Shown here one piece after another: positions 25,022-36,800 of a stretch of DNA of 64,000 nucleotides. The DNA lies in assembly GCA_028551475.1 (NCBI GenBank), contig CM052356.1:13047884-13111883 (forward strand), given 5' to 3'. This DNA is from Casuarina equisetifolia. Its lineage: Eukaryota > Streptophyta > Magnoliopsida > Fagales > Casuarinaceae. Numbering within the stretch: the first letter of the stretch is position 1; each line of letters starts with the position of its first letter. The position numbers and the translations under genes are program-made. A model generated the notes under the pieces. The model did not search any database and was not told the DNA's origin. It saw only the letters and a list, made by a program, of their open reading frames with translations.

Positions 25022-25358
25022 TAAAACAATGGTGAAAGGCCTAGTGGGTGATAATATTCAAGAGTAACTGAGCTTACCAATCTAATAGGTCATGGTTTTT
25101 TTACTCAATAGTTAGGTTCATTACAATTGGTATTAGAGCCAAGCCTTACACATTAGGTTTGAACCATTAAAGAGATAGCCTATAAAAAGGGTTACCAATG
25201 CATGGGGTAAAGCTACCATGAAATGGGCCACCATGGTGTGATATAGGAAAGTGATGGAATTGTAACAAGCTTATGAGGGGTTAGTAGGTGATGGTTTATA
25301 AGAGTAATTGAGCTCACCCACCCAACAAGTCATGGCCTAACTGTTGGGTTCATTATAA
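25022..25358 (+). mobile_element. TRIM-like miniature LTR retrotransposon
   Basis: Two diverged direct repeats of about 84-95 bp (to 25115, and about 25262-25357) share agagtaa[c/t]tgagct, then aggtcatgg or agtcatggcc, then gttaggttcattaca or gttgggttcattata. Directly after the left repeat is TGGTATTAGAGCC (25118-25130), a tRNA-Met primer site. A purine-rich run, ataggaaagtgatggaa, precedes the right repeat. This is the layout of terminal-repeat retrotransposons in miniature: tiny LTRs, primer site, no coding. A target duplication is not clear. Confidence 0.5.
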
Positions 25359-25549
25359 AGACAATAAACATACTCCAAATCTTATCCAAAGTTATAACTT
25401 GTAACAACCAAAAAGGTCTTGGAAAACTTTTATGATCTTAGACAAAAACTAATTGGTAGGAAGTATTTTTTATAAGCTCCAAAGTCAAGATCAAACTTCT
25501 ATTCCTTGACCCTCCTAGTGTAGTATAATAAATCTACAATTCCAAATAG
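25359..25549. other. unassigned spacer before element B
   Basis: I see no gene. The sequence does not match the first 400 bp of B's other LTR, so B's 5' LTR is truncated at about 25575. Confidence 0.5.
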
Positions 25550-25573
25550 AATATCTCCTTTGAAGGAGATATT
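25550..25573. repeat. perfect 11-bp inverted repeat at LTR break
   Basis: aatatctcctt and aaggagatatt are separated by only two bases. It lies immediately before the point where the truncated LTR of B begins, so it may mark a rearrangement junction. Confidence 0.8.
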
Positions 25574-25574
25574 T

Positions 25575-26649
25575 TGTTTGGATCAAGTCCATGGGAATTA
25601 GCTTGTAAGCTCAGCTCGCAAGCTAAGCCCGCAAGACTCAGCCCGCCTAATGTCTTAATCTAAAGCATGTGATGCCTGTTTCACTTAAGAGAAATTCTTT
25701 TAAGCTATCATGAGGAGAAAAGTCCTAACCCAATCACCAAGCTGCTCTCTCACCTCTCTTTATCACTAATTCTCCAACAGGAAGAAATTTGAAGTGATGG
25801 TGTTGTCAGAATGGCTATAAAGATCATTAATCACCATTTGCACTATTGTTTGATAGAGCTTCTATCAAGTCTTAACTAAAAAATTGCAACAAGCATCTCA
25901 AGTTTGAATATAAACCCTAGAAAGGTAATATGCTTCATATCTTTTATAAAGAGATGTTCTTGATAGTTCTTCAAAGCTTTTTAACAAGATCTTGTTAAGA
26001 AATTGAGAAAATATTAAAGCTTGTGAAAGATCATACACTCACAGAATTCTTCATCGATCTATAAAGAAACTTTGAATCTTTGATGATATTCTTACACATT
26101 AATATTCTTATGAATATTCATTATTAGGTCAAGTTGATTATGTGCTAATTAAACTTTGATTATTATTTGCACATAAACTCCTTTGTAAATCCAAAATCCT
26201 AACTTTATGATAATTGGGGGTTTCATGATTAAAGCTTGAATTGAGTTTGTTATCTTTAATTAGCTTTCTGATAATCAATACTCCTCATAAATCTTATATA
26301 TTTGAAAACTTGCTAATGTACTAAGGTTGGTTCAACTTATCATTATAACCATGGACCATTTAACTCCTTGAAAAGGAATTGGAAAGTGTAGGAAAGGGTT
26401 TTCTCCTAACTTTGAAGTAAAGTGGACTTCAACCAGTTGTGTTAAAGAAGAAGGTGGAAGTATGTGACAAAGCCCGAACCATCGTGCAAACTTGTGTGCA
26501 TTCCTCTTTGTGTCTAGTTACTTGGTTATTTGATTTTGATATCCTTGAATGCTTAACTTAAGTGCATGAAAAGTGATCGAACCCACAATAGGAAAAGAAC
26601 CAAAATAACCAATTCAACCCCCCTTCTTGGTTAGCCATTAAACCTTACA
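25575..26649 (+). repeat. 5' LTR of element B, truncated
   Basis: It matches 42036-43097 from ggatcaagtccat to ccattaaaccttaca. The first roughly 400 bp present in the 3' LTR are missing. A TATA-like tttataaag lies near 25945. Confidence 0.8.
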
Positions 26650-26651
26650 AT

Positions 26652-26667
26652 TGGTATTAGAGCCAGG
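26652..26667 (+). other. primer binding site of element B (tRNA-Met)
   Basis: TGGTATTAGAGCCAGG, one mismatch from the initiator tRNA-Met complement, two bases after the LTR end. Confidence 0.85.
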
Positions 26668-26714
26668 TTCTCTGATTTTTTAAAGGTTTAACATCCTAGA
26701 ATAGATCCATTTAA

Positions 26715-29700
26715 ATGGCTATAAAGAAAAGAGTAGCTGTTACGGGGTATAATAAACCACCACTATTTGATGGAATTAATTATAGATATTGGAAGTAATT
26801 AATGCAAGTTTTTATTATTGGTCAAGATCTGAAACTTGACAAATAATCATAAAAGGTACTGCATTACCCAAAATTGATGAATGGAGTAAAAATGAAGCTA
26901 AAATTATGGGGATAAATGCTAAGGCTATGAATATGATTTATAATGGGTTGAAAGCTCATGAATTCAACAAAGTTTCATCTTGCCTCATTGGTAAAAAGAT
27001 ATAAGATAAACTAGAAGTCATCTATGAAGGTACTAAGAAAGTAAAGTCATCTAAAGTTACCATGCTTACTCATGATTATGAATTTTTTTCTATGATGATT
27101 ATGAAATTATTAGTGATATGTTTGGTAGATTTATCGAAATAGTTTTTAAACTTAAGTTGCTAGGAAAGACCTACACAAATGAGGAAAATGTTAGTGTCCT
27201 TACCCGAAAGTTAGGATCCTAAGAAGATGGCCATAGAGGAAGCTCATGATCTAGATAGCTTGACCTTAGATGATTTGTTAGGATCATTAAAGACTTTTGC
27301 AATGCAATTAGTGAGAAGAGTAAGAGAAAAAGAGAATAGAAAGTCACTTGCTTTAAAGGTAGAAGTAGGAAAGAATGAAGAGATAGAGTTCGAAAGTAAT
27401 GAGGTTGCTCTAATAGTAAGAAGGTTTAGAAAGTTCCTAAAAAAAGGTCTAGGTAAGAATGTAGGACAAACTAGGAAGAAAGAAACATATGATTCTAGGG
27501 ATAACTTGTGTTTTGAGTGTAGAAAACCCAGACATATCAAGGTTGACTATCCTCTACTCAAAAAGAAGAACAACAAAGGTAAGAAAAAGGCAATGATTAT
27601 TGCTTAGGATGATGAAAGCTCTTCATCAAAAGAGGAAGAACAAGAAGAATTGTTCATCTTTGCTTAACCACAAATGCAATCTTGGAATAAGAACTTAAAG
27701 TAAGTGATTATGAACCAGAAACTAGTCTAAATGGTGACATAGAAACTACCTTCTTTGATTTGGTTGAATATGCAAATTAAATAAAAGATAAATACAAAAA
27801 ATTGAAAGCTAAATATATTTATGAAAAAGGTTGAATCTATGATTAAAAAATCTATTGTAGCTGCATCGAGTAAACATGCAAGTCTTGATGCATTTGAGAA
27901 TATGTCTATGAAATCTGATACATGCTTTATAACTTATATATGTTTTGTTTTTAATGTAAACATGCTGATATTGTAGGAAATGATTACATGAATAAAGATT
28001 TAGAAAGTCTTAACATGGAGATATGTGAACTGGAAAAAGAAAAATTAGACATACAAATTAAGTTAGATAATACCACATTGTTGTTAAATAAATTTACAAA
28101 AGGGAGTAGCATGCTAGGTAAGATGTTACAATCACAAAGAGGTATTTATGATAAAGCTGATATAGGATATAATTCATGTAAGAACTCAAAGTCTTTTACA
28201 AGGTTTTTTTGATAAAAAGGATTGTACAGTTCTGCTTCATCATAAATGTTCTTATTACAATTATACTAGTCATTTGGTTGACACATGTCCTATTAGACTT
28301 AGGAAGTCATACAAAATTAAAAAAGTTTGGATGCCTAAAGGTGTTAATAGTTTAAAGACAATTAACATCCATGAACCTAAAGAAAAAAGGGTACCAAACA
28401 CTTTAACAAACATTTTTGTTTCAGTAAGCCTTGAGTGTGAACATAAACAACAAGAAATGCAAAAAGTTATGGATTTTAGACAATAGATGTTCCCAACATA
28501 TGACTAGGATGATGGAGCTCTTCTCAACACTTGAGTTAAGGTCTAGAAGCACCGTGTCTTTTAGAGGTAATGCCAAAGGAAGAATCAAGGGTATAGGCAC
28601 CATAGGTAACCTAAAAACCCTTCTTATATCTAATGTGTTGTATGTTGATGAGTTGAAGTTTAACTTGCTAAGCATAAGTCAGTTGTGTGATAATGATTTC
28701 AAAATCATATTTGGAAAAGAACTTTGTCTTGTTGAAAATGTTAAGAACAATGTAAGAATTATTGGAAAAGGAAAAGATAATATTTATATGCTTGATCTTA
28801 GTAAATTAACAAATGAACAAACATGCTTAGTTATGAATCACAATGTTGATGCTTGGCTGTGGCATAGAAAACTTGGACATGCTAGTTTAAGGTTGATAGA
28901 AAAACTATTCAAGAATAGTTTGGTTAAGGGATTACCCGAACTAAATTTTGATGAAAAAAAAATGTGTGATGCATGTGCAAAGGGTAAACACACCCAAAGT
29001 AGCTTTAAACCAAAACAAATGGTGTCTACTTCAAGACCTCTAAAATTGATCCATATGGATCCATTTGGTCCTTTGAGAACGGCTACCATAAGTGGTAAGT
29101 ATTATGCCTTAGTCATAATAGATGACTATACAAGATATGCATGGGTATATCTACTTGCTAGGAAAGAATAAGTATTTGAGAAATTTGTTGATTTCTCTAA
29201 AATGATTCAAAATAAAAAAGATCTCACTACCATTAAGATTAGGATAGATCATGGTGGTGATTTTGATAATCACCTATTTGAGAAATTATGCTCCAAGAAT
29301 GATATTTCTTATAATTTTTTAGCACTTAAAACATCACAACAAAATGGTGTTGTAGAAAGGAAAAATAGGACATTTTAAGAGATGGCTAGGACCATGATGT
29401 GTGAGTATAACCTTCCTAAACATTTTTGGGGAGAAGCTGTAAGTACAGCTTGTTATATTTTAAATCAAGCATTTTAAGACTAATCTTAAAAAAGACTCCA
29501 TTTGAACTATTCTTTGGTAGGAAACTTAACATCTCATACTTTCATGTGTCTGGAAGTAAATGCTTTGTATTAACCCATGATAAAGAGTCACTTGGGAAGT
29601 TAGGCTCCAAGAGTGATGAGGCCATATTTCTTGGTTACTTTCATACCAGCAAGGCATATAGAGTTTTCAATAAGAGAACTCTAAATGTAGAAGAATCTAT

Positions 29701-30451
29701 TCATGTATAATTTGAAGATGATTCTGATCCAAGTTCAAATGAACAAGGATGTAATGAAAGAAGTGTACCTAGAGTTGATGGGGAGTTAGATACATGAGAC
29801 TTTTCCTTCCCTAGAGTAAGAAATGAGGTAGATCAACAACATATCTTGGGAGATCTCACAAATAGAGTTAGCATAAGATTTAGATATCATAACACATGTG
29901 AACATCAAGCTTTCTTGTCTCAAATAGAGGCAAAGAAAGTAGATGAGGCTTTTCAAGATGAAAATTGGTTTCTTACTATGCAAGAAGAACTAAATTAGTT
30001 TGAAAGGAGTAAAGTCTAGAACCCAGTTCCTAGACCACATGATCACCTCATAATTGGTACAAAATGGGTGTATAGAAATAAGCTAGTTGAAATGGAATTA
30101 TAACTAGAAATAAGGCTAGATTAGTTGAACAAGGATATAATCAAGAAGAAGGGATTGACTATGATGAAACCTTTGCACGAATGGTTAGATTAGAAGCAAT
30201 CCGAATGTTGCTTGCCTTTGCTTGCTGTATGAATTTTACTGTTTTTTAAATGGATGTAAAGAGTGCATTTTTGAATGGTATTGTAAAAGAAGAAGTATAT
30301 GTTGAACAACCACCTAGATTTGAAGATCCAACTTGTCCAAATCATGTGTTTAAGCTTTCCAAAGCTTTATATGGGCTTACACAAGCCCCACGAGCCTAGT
30401 ATGATAAGTTGAGTACTTTCCTACTTAATACCAAATTTAGAAAAGGTAAAG
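26715..30451 (+). pseudogene. element B gag, protease, integrase, RT start
   Basis: ATG at 26715. Gag core follows with stops. A knuckle CFECRKPRHIKVDY has lost its last Cys (near 27510-27552). The second knuckle is degraded (near 28250-28290). Protease reads WILDNRC (28470-28490). GAG-pre-integrase HRKLGHA and CDACAKGKHTQ are intact, and integrase reads HMDPFGP, then RIDHGGDF, then GVVERKNRT, followed by a TAA at 29376-29378. Then come the integrase C-terminal part, the linker, and the RT with [13 protein letters not shown] and [11 protein letters not shown] motifs. The frame is cut at 30451 by a solo LTR and has many stops and shifts. Confidence 0.8.
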
Positions 30452-31662
30452 TGAAAGGTCCTTAATTACCAAAGAAAGGGGTTAAATTAGGTAATAAAGG
30501 CTACAAATTTTCTTTTTACTTATTTCTTTTTGTCTAATCACAATTAATTAGAAGAAAATAAACAAACAAGTAGACAACCAAGGAAAATAGCACACGAAGA
30601 TTTGGAAGGTGGTTTGGCCTACAAGTTGGCACCTAATCCACCCTACTTTAGTTTCCCCACTAAAGCCCTCTCTCAAAAATGGCTATGAATAAGCCAAATT
30701 ATAAGGGATTCTCAATCCCCTTTAAACCCAGAATACATAAATTTCTCTCCCCGAAATTTCTTATTTTATAACTCTTACAATATCAAATATAATATCAATC
30801 AAACATAAAATGATGGATTTTAAAGAAAGTCCTAAATCATAGATTCTGAATAATGAGCTCTAAATCAATTTACACTTGGACAGATTATCAAATGCAGATC
30901 ATAGTGCAAAATCAATGTACTAGAACTTAATACAAGCAAGTATGAAACAAAGTCACCGAGTAATTAGAGTGACGTGATTAAAAATCCATGTTGCACTACT
31001 TGATGTAGCTTTTCGAGAGGTACCTTTGAAATCAATCAAAGCAAATTCTTTGTAGATGAATCCTTAAGCTCTTCCCAAAATTTCTTGTCAATCCAACAAC
31101 TAGATTGCGAGATTTCAGCCATTAACTTCTCTAGGGTTTCCTCAGAATGGAAGGCAAATAAAAGAGAAGAGATCTGCACTTTAATCAGAACTTTCGAGTC
31201 TTTATGTTTCCTTCACATGTTGAAACGACGTCGTTGCCTTTAGTGGTCTAGCTTGAATATAGTGTGGTCGCTTGTACTGGAACATGTGCACTCCTGAGTT
31301 GTTAAGTCAACTTTCTACTGATGTAATATGTGGAGACTCTTTTGCCATATACCTATTATGACAATATCCATGAGTGGAATGTTTATCTGTAATTGTTATA
31401 CCAACAATATGCTATTGCTTACCATAATTAATTCCAACAATATTTGAATGATTATATCTATAAATGTAAAATTCAAATGACATTAACTCTCATAAATATT
31501 CCTTTATAATATGCAAATCAAATCAATCATAATAGAAAGGAAATATTCTAGTTATATTCAAATCAAATCACGATTTAATTAAGAATAGAACATTTATAGA
31601 TCAAATCAAATAAAGAAACGGATTAAAAGTTTTACATTTATTAAAACTGATTTTTCCCAACA
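30452..31662 (-). mobile_element. solo LTR (family X) inserted in element B
   Basis: 1,211 bp flanked by a perfect 5-bp target duplication taaag (30447-30451 and 31663-31667). On the minus strand it runs TGTTGGGAAAAATC to GGACCTTTCA. Removing it joins the two halves of B's RT frame (RKGKV then DNTLF). It resembles 62338-63060 and, weakly, 45790-46079. A solo LTR with intact target repeats is the usual product of recombination between the two LTRs of one element. Confidence 0.92.
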
Positions 31663-31667
31663 TAAAG

Positions 31668-32361
31668 TAGACAACACCTTGTTCATTAAATCACAAGGAA
31701 AAGATATTTTGATTGTTCAAATATATGTTGATGACATTGTGTTTGGTTCCACAAATTCTACCATGTGTGAACAATTTGTTCATTTTATGCAACATGAATT
31801 TGAGATGAGTTTGATGGATGAATTAACATACTTTCTAGGCTTGTAAATCAAACAAACTAGTAAAGGAATCTTTATAAGTCAAACTAGATATACAAATGAG
31901 CTACTCAAGAAATACAAAATGCATGATGCTAAACTAATAAACACTCCTATAAGCACATTTACATCTTTATCATATGATGAACACATGGTTAGTGTAGATT
32001 CAAAACTCTATAGAGGAATGATTGGTTCTTTGTTGTACTTGACTACTTCTTGGCTTGATATCAAGTTTAGTGTGTGTTTATATGTTAAATATCAATTTGA
32101 TTCGAAAAAACAACACTTAACTGTTGTTAAGAGAATATTTAGATACTTAAAAGAAATGATTAATCTAGGAATTTGGTATTCTAGAGATACAACTCTTGAC
32201 CTACATGCTCTTAGTAGTTCTGATTATGCTGGTTGTAAAATAATAGACAAAAAGAGCGCAAGTGGTGCTTGCCACTTTCTCAAGAATATGATTGTTTCTT
32301 AGTATTCTAAGAAGCAAAACAATGTAACATTATCTTTTATTGAGGATGAATATATTATTGT
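31668..32361 (+). pseudogene. element B RT end and RNase H start
   Basis: It continues the RT after the solo LTR: ILIVQIYVDDIVFGSTN (active-site YVDD intact, near 31710-31765), FLGL, then the RNase H region from 31919 (DAKLINTP, GMIGSLLYL, SSDYAGC). The frame runs into FIEDEYII and is cut by element C at 32361. Confidence 0.85.
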
Positions 32362-32884
32362 TGTTGGAAAATAAGGTTTTGTTGTGACTAAAAATATTTT
32401 GGTAAATATAATTCTTGAAATATATTTTTCATATGTGCAAAAGAAAATTATATGAAGTAAAAGGTGTACAAATTATAATATCAATTAATGATATTATAAA
32501 GTAACCGAGTTCCTATATTCCTTCATAAAATATATTCTTAAAGTTTTTTTGTAAAATATATTTGTGTATGATGCCAAAAATATATTTGAACATTTTATTA
32601 AGAAATATGATACTTGGCTTTATGCACTTATAGGAACATGAGGAGCCTTCATTCTAGCTTGATATTAGTTCAAAGCTAAGATATATATATATTACACCAA
32701 AATGTGAACTTTATAAAAGTTCATATTATTGGACCGTGCTTACATTATTGGATCATGTTTTGATTACTAAACCTTGTTGATATTGGACCATAATTATATG
32801 TTGGACCTTTTGTTACTGGACCACTATTCTGTGACACTGCTTGAGTTCGCTACGGCCTAACCTTGTCGAAGGAGGCCTACCCAC

Positions 32885-32989
32885 GCTCGCTACGGTATCG
32901 TCTCACTTACCATAGGCGTGCTCGCTATGGTGTTGTCTCACTTACCAGAGGCGTGCTTGCTATGACATTGTCTCACTTATTAGAGAGAC
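32885..32989 (+). repeat. 35-bp repeat, three units, in 5' LTR of C
   Basis: Units start at 32885, 32920 and 32955 with core gct[c/t]gctayggt..tgtctcactta. The 3' LTR has only two units (39749-39818), one with a palindromic tgacgtcgtc core. Homologous ACGT-containing units occur in the LTR of A. They lie roughly 250-350 bp upstream of the TATA-like box, where LTR enhancers usually sit. Confidence 0.85.
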
Positions 32990-33241
32990 ACATATAAGAG
33001 AGTTCTTGATCATTTTGCCCTAGCCACTGTCCTTCGATGAAAAACACATCTCCAATGTCACCTCTGCTCTTTCAAGCGCTGAATCCTCAACGGGAGGATT
33101 TTAGAGGAGACTGGATGTCAAAATGGTCGAGTTGAAGCTTTAAGAAGTGAAATGAGGTCGATTAAATAGATAGGTCACTGTTCCTAATGGAAAGAAGGCT
33201 ATGGTTCATGTTTGATCTAAAAAAGTCCTAGATCTCTTCTC

Positions 33242-33250
33242 TATTTAAAG
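33242..33250 (+). promoter_or_regulatory. TATA-like box in 5' LTR of C
   Basis: TATTTAAAG followed by GGGATGTATGCG. The same box and context appear at 40071-40079 and, inverted, in the LTRs of element A. Confidence 0.45.
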
Positions 33251-33783
33251 GGGATGTATGCGTAAAAGGATTGATTAATGATTGACATCTAATTAAAATG
33301 TTCTCTTTGTGAAGAAAATCTCTTAAGCTCACTTATTATTTGATTCAACTTCGCTCATCTCTCGATGACTCACAAGGGTTTAGTGATATTTGATTATTCA
33401 GTTTATTCTTCGATTATCTAATTGATTATAGCTTGTATAACATTATTTATGTGCTGATTACACTTGAAAATATTCATTGCACATAAATATTAAGCAATAT
33501 CTGAAATCCTAAGGAATTATTTGAATTAAGGAGACTTCAATCAATTGGATTAAAGGAGAAGAGGGTGGACGTAGGACTTAAGGATTGAGTGCCGAACTAC
33601 TGTGGTAAATTGGGTCTTTGCTCTCTTGCTCTTTATTGATTTGAATAACTCTGAATGTTTACTGCTTATTAATTTATTAATTGCTAAATTAATTAGATTG
33701 AATTTTTTGTTGTCAACAAAAGTATGTTATTGCTAGAGTAAAAATTCAACCTCCCTTCTTGTTAAGCCATAAAACCCAACAAT

Positions 33784-33800
33784 TGGCATCTAGAGCCAGG
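33784..33800 (+). other. primer binding site of element C (tRNA-Met)
   Basis: TGGCATCTAGAGCCAGG, the tRNA-Met complement with one substitution and the same one-base insertion as element A. Confidence 0.8.
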
Positions 33801-33842
33801 TTATCTGATTTAAAGGATTAACATCCTAGAGTAGATCCATAC

Positions 33843-36800
33843 TATGGCTTCAAACAAGGTTTAGCTATTATAGGGTTTAATAAACCTCCCTTATTTAATG
33901 GCATTAATTTTAGGCATTGGAAACAATTAATGCAAGTCTTTCTAATAGGCCAAGATCCAGAAGCTTGGCAAGTAATCAAGAAGGGTATTACATTACCCAT
34001 AACTGATGAGTGGACAAAAAATGAAGCTAAACTAATAGGGTTAAATGCTAAGTCCATGAATATGATTTGTAATGGTCTTAAAGTACATGAGTTTAACAAA
34101 GTATCCTCTTGCCTCACCGGTAAAGAGATTTGGGATAAATTAGAAGTCATCTATGAAAGAACTAAAAAGGTAAAGTCTTCTAAAGTCACTATGCTTACAC
34201 ATGACTATGAATTATTTGTTATGAAAGATTCTAAAACTATTAGTGACATGTTTGGTAGATTCACTGAAATTATTTTTGAGCTTAAATTGTTAGGAAAAAC
34301 CTATACAAATGAGGAAATGGTAAGAAAGATGTTAGTATCCTTACCCGAAAGTTGGGATCCTAAGAAGATGGCCATAAAAAAGCTCATGACCTAGATGTGC
34401 TGACCTTAGATGACTTGCTAGGTTCTTTTAAAACTCATGAAATGTAACTTATGAGAAGAGAAAAAGAGAAGGAAAACAGAAGATCACTTGCACTTAAAGT
34501 AGAAGTTGAAAAGGTTGAAGAGGAAGAGTCTGAAAATGATAAAGTAACTCTTATAGCTAGGAGATTTAGAAAATTTCTAAGAAGAGGATGAAGTAAAAAC
34601 ATAGGGCAAACTAGGAGAAAAGAATCAAATGAACCTAAGGAGAATGTATGTTATGAATGTAAAAAACCAAGACATATCAAGATTGATTGTTCGATGATCA
34701 AGAAGAGAAACAACAAGAACAAAAAGAAAGCTATAATTACTACATAGGATGATGAGAACTCCTCATCTGATAAAGAAACTTAAGAAGAAGTTGCACATTT
34801 ATGCCTAACCGCAATAGCAACTCTTGAGGAAGATAATAGTGAGGTAAATGATTCTGAACTGCTTCTTCAAATAAACACTGGGTTAGAAACAACATTTTCT
34901 AATTTAGTTGAGTATGCAAATAAATTAAAAGATAAATACAAAAAGTTAAGCAAAAAATAAATCTAAAAAACAAAAAAGTTGACTTCTATACATGCTAATA
35001 AAACTATTTTAACTGATGTACATAATAAACAAAGTATAGCAACTGCTACATGTAAAGATGAAACTGAACAGAAAGATGCTTCAACTTTCATGAATGATAA
35101 CATTAGTATTTCTACTAATGCATATATGAAATATGATGCTTGCATGAATGATATGTATAAAAAACAAAATAAATCTAAAAACATGACACAGAAATAAAAA
35201 CTTTATATGATATCAATGCATGTTCTGATGTTGAAATACATGTTGAAAACAACTCATGTATGTGTGTTGAAAATCTTAAGAATAGAGTCCTTAAGCTAGA
35301 AAAAGAAAATGGTGAATTAAAATCAAAACTTGATGCAACTAATTTGTTGTTAAAGAAATTTACCAAGGGTAGTGACATGTTAGATAGGATTTTAAACTCT
35401 CAAAGAGGTATATATGATAAAGCGGGATTAAGATATAAATTGAATGACAAATCAAATCATTTACTCATTTTTTTAAAGAAAAAGAATGTTCAATTCCGCT
35501 GTATAATGATAAATGTTCTTTTTGCAATTATATTGGTCATAGTTTTGATAAATGTCCCGTAAGACTTAGAAAGGCTTACAAAGTAAAGAAACTTTGGCTA
35601 CCTAAGAATGATAGAATTCTAAGTCAAACTAACACTCATGAACCCAAAATAAAAAGGGTACCAAGCACTTCAAAGATCAAATTTGTTTCTGTAGGTTATG
35701 AGTGCACAAGTGAGAAACAAAAAGCTCAAAATATATGGATTTTGGACAATGGGTGCTCTCGACATATGACTGGGATGAAGGAACTCTTCTCAACACTTGA
35801 ATTGAAAAATAGAGATACGATGTCTTTTGGAGATAACTCCAAAGGAAGAATAAGAGGAATGGGAACAATAGGTAATCCTAATACCCTACTTATATGTGAA
35901 GTTTTGCTTGTAGATGAACTAAAATTCAATCTACTTAGCATAAGTTAGCTATGTGATAAAGGATTCAAAATAAAATTTGGAAAAGAAAATTGTCTTGTTG
36001 AGCATGCTGAACAGAAAATGAAGATTGTTGGAAATAGAAAAGACAACATCTATGTGCTTGATTTAAGTAAATTGAATGTTGAACAAACATGCTTGGTTAT
36101 GAATAAAAATGTTGATGCTTGGTTGTGGCATAGAAGGCTAAGACATGCGAGTCTAAGGTTGATGGAAAAATTATGTAAGTATAATTTAGTAAAAGGTCTT
36201 CCATCTTTAGAATTTAACAAGGATAAAATATGTGAAGCGTGCATTAAGAGTAAACATACACAAAGTAGCTTCAAATCGAAGCTTGTGGTAAGTACATCTA
36301 GACCATTAGAGATATTATACTTGGACCTTTTTGGTCCTATCAGAACAACAACACTAGATGGTATTATGTCTTAGTTATTATAGATGATTATTCTAAATTC
36401 ACATGGACATACATGCTTGCTAGAAAAGATGAGGCATTTGAGAAGTTTACTAAATTTTGTAAAATGATTCAAAATGAAAAAGGTCTTTCAATCATAAAAA
36501 TAAGAACTGATCACAGTAGTGAATTTGAAAACCAAATTTTTGAAAAATTCTATTTAAAAAATGGTACTTCACACAACTTTTTAGCTCCTAGAACATCACA
36601 ACAATATGGTGTTGTTGAAAGAAAAAATAGGACTCTTTAAGAAATGACTAGGACCATGATGTGTGAATATAATCTTCCTAAACATTTTTTAGGAGAAGCT
36701 ATAAACACAACTTGTTATATTTCAAATTGTGCTCTAATAAGACTAATTTTGAAAAAAACACCTTTTGAATTATTCTTTGAAAGAAAATCAAACATTTCAT

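Larger units (their letters stand above)
32362..33781 (+). repeat. 5' LTR of element C
   Basis: 1,420 bp from tgttggaaaataagg to aaaacccaaca. It is about 160 bp shorter than the 3' LTR, because a stretch after ctgaaatcctaa (near 33515) is missing relative to the other copy. Confidence 0.9.

Noticed and set aside
27244..28675. Minus-strand open frames over element B gag and protease
   Set aside because: Shadows of the plus-strand retroelement frames, with no independent similarity.
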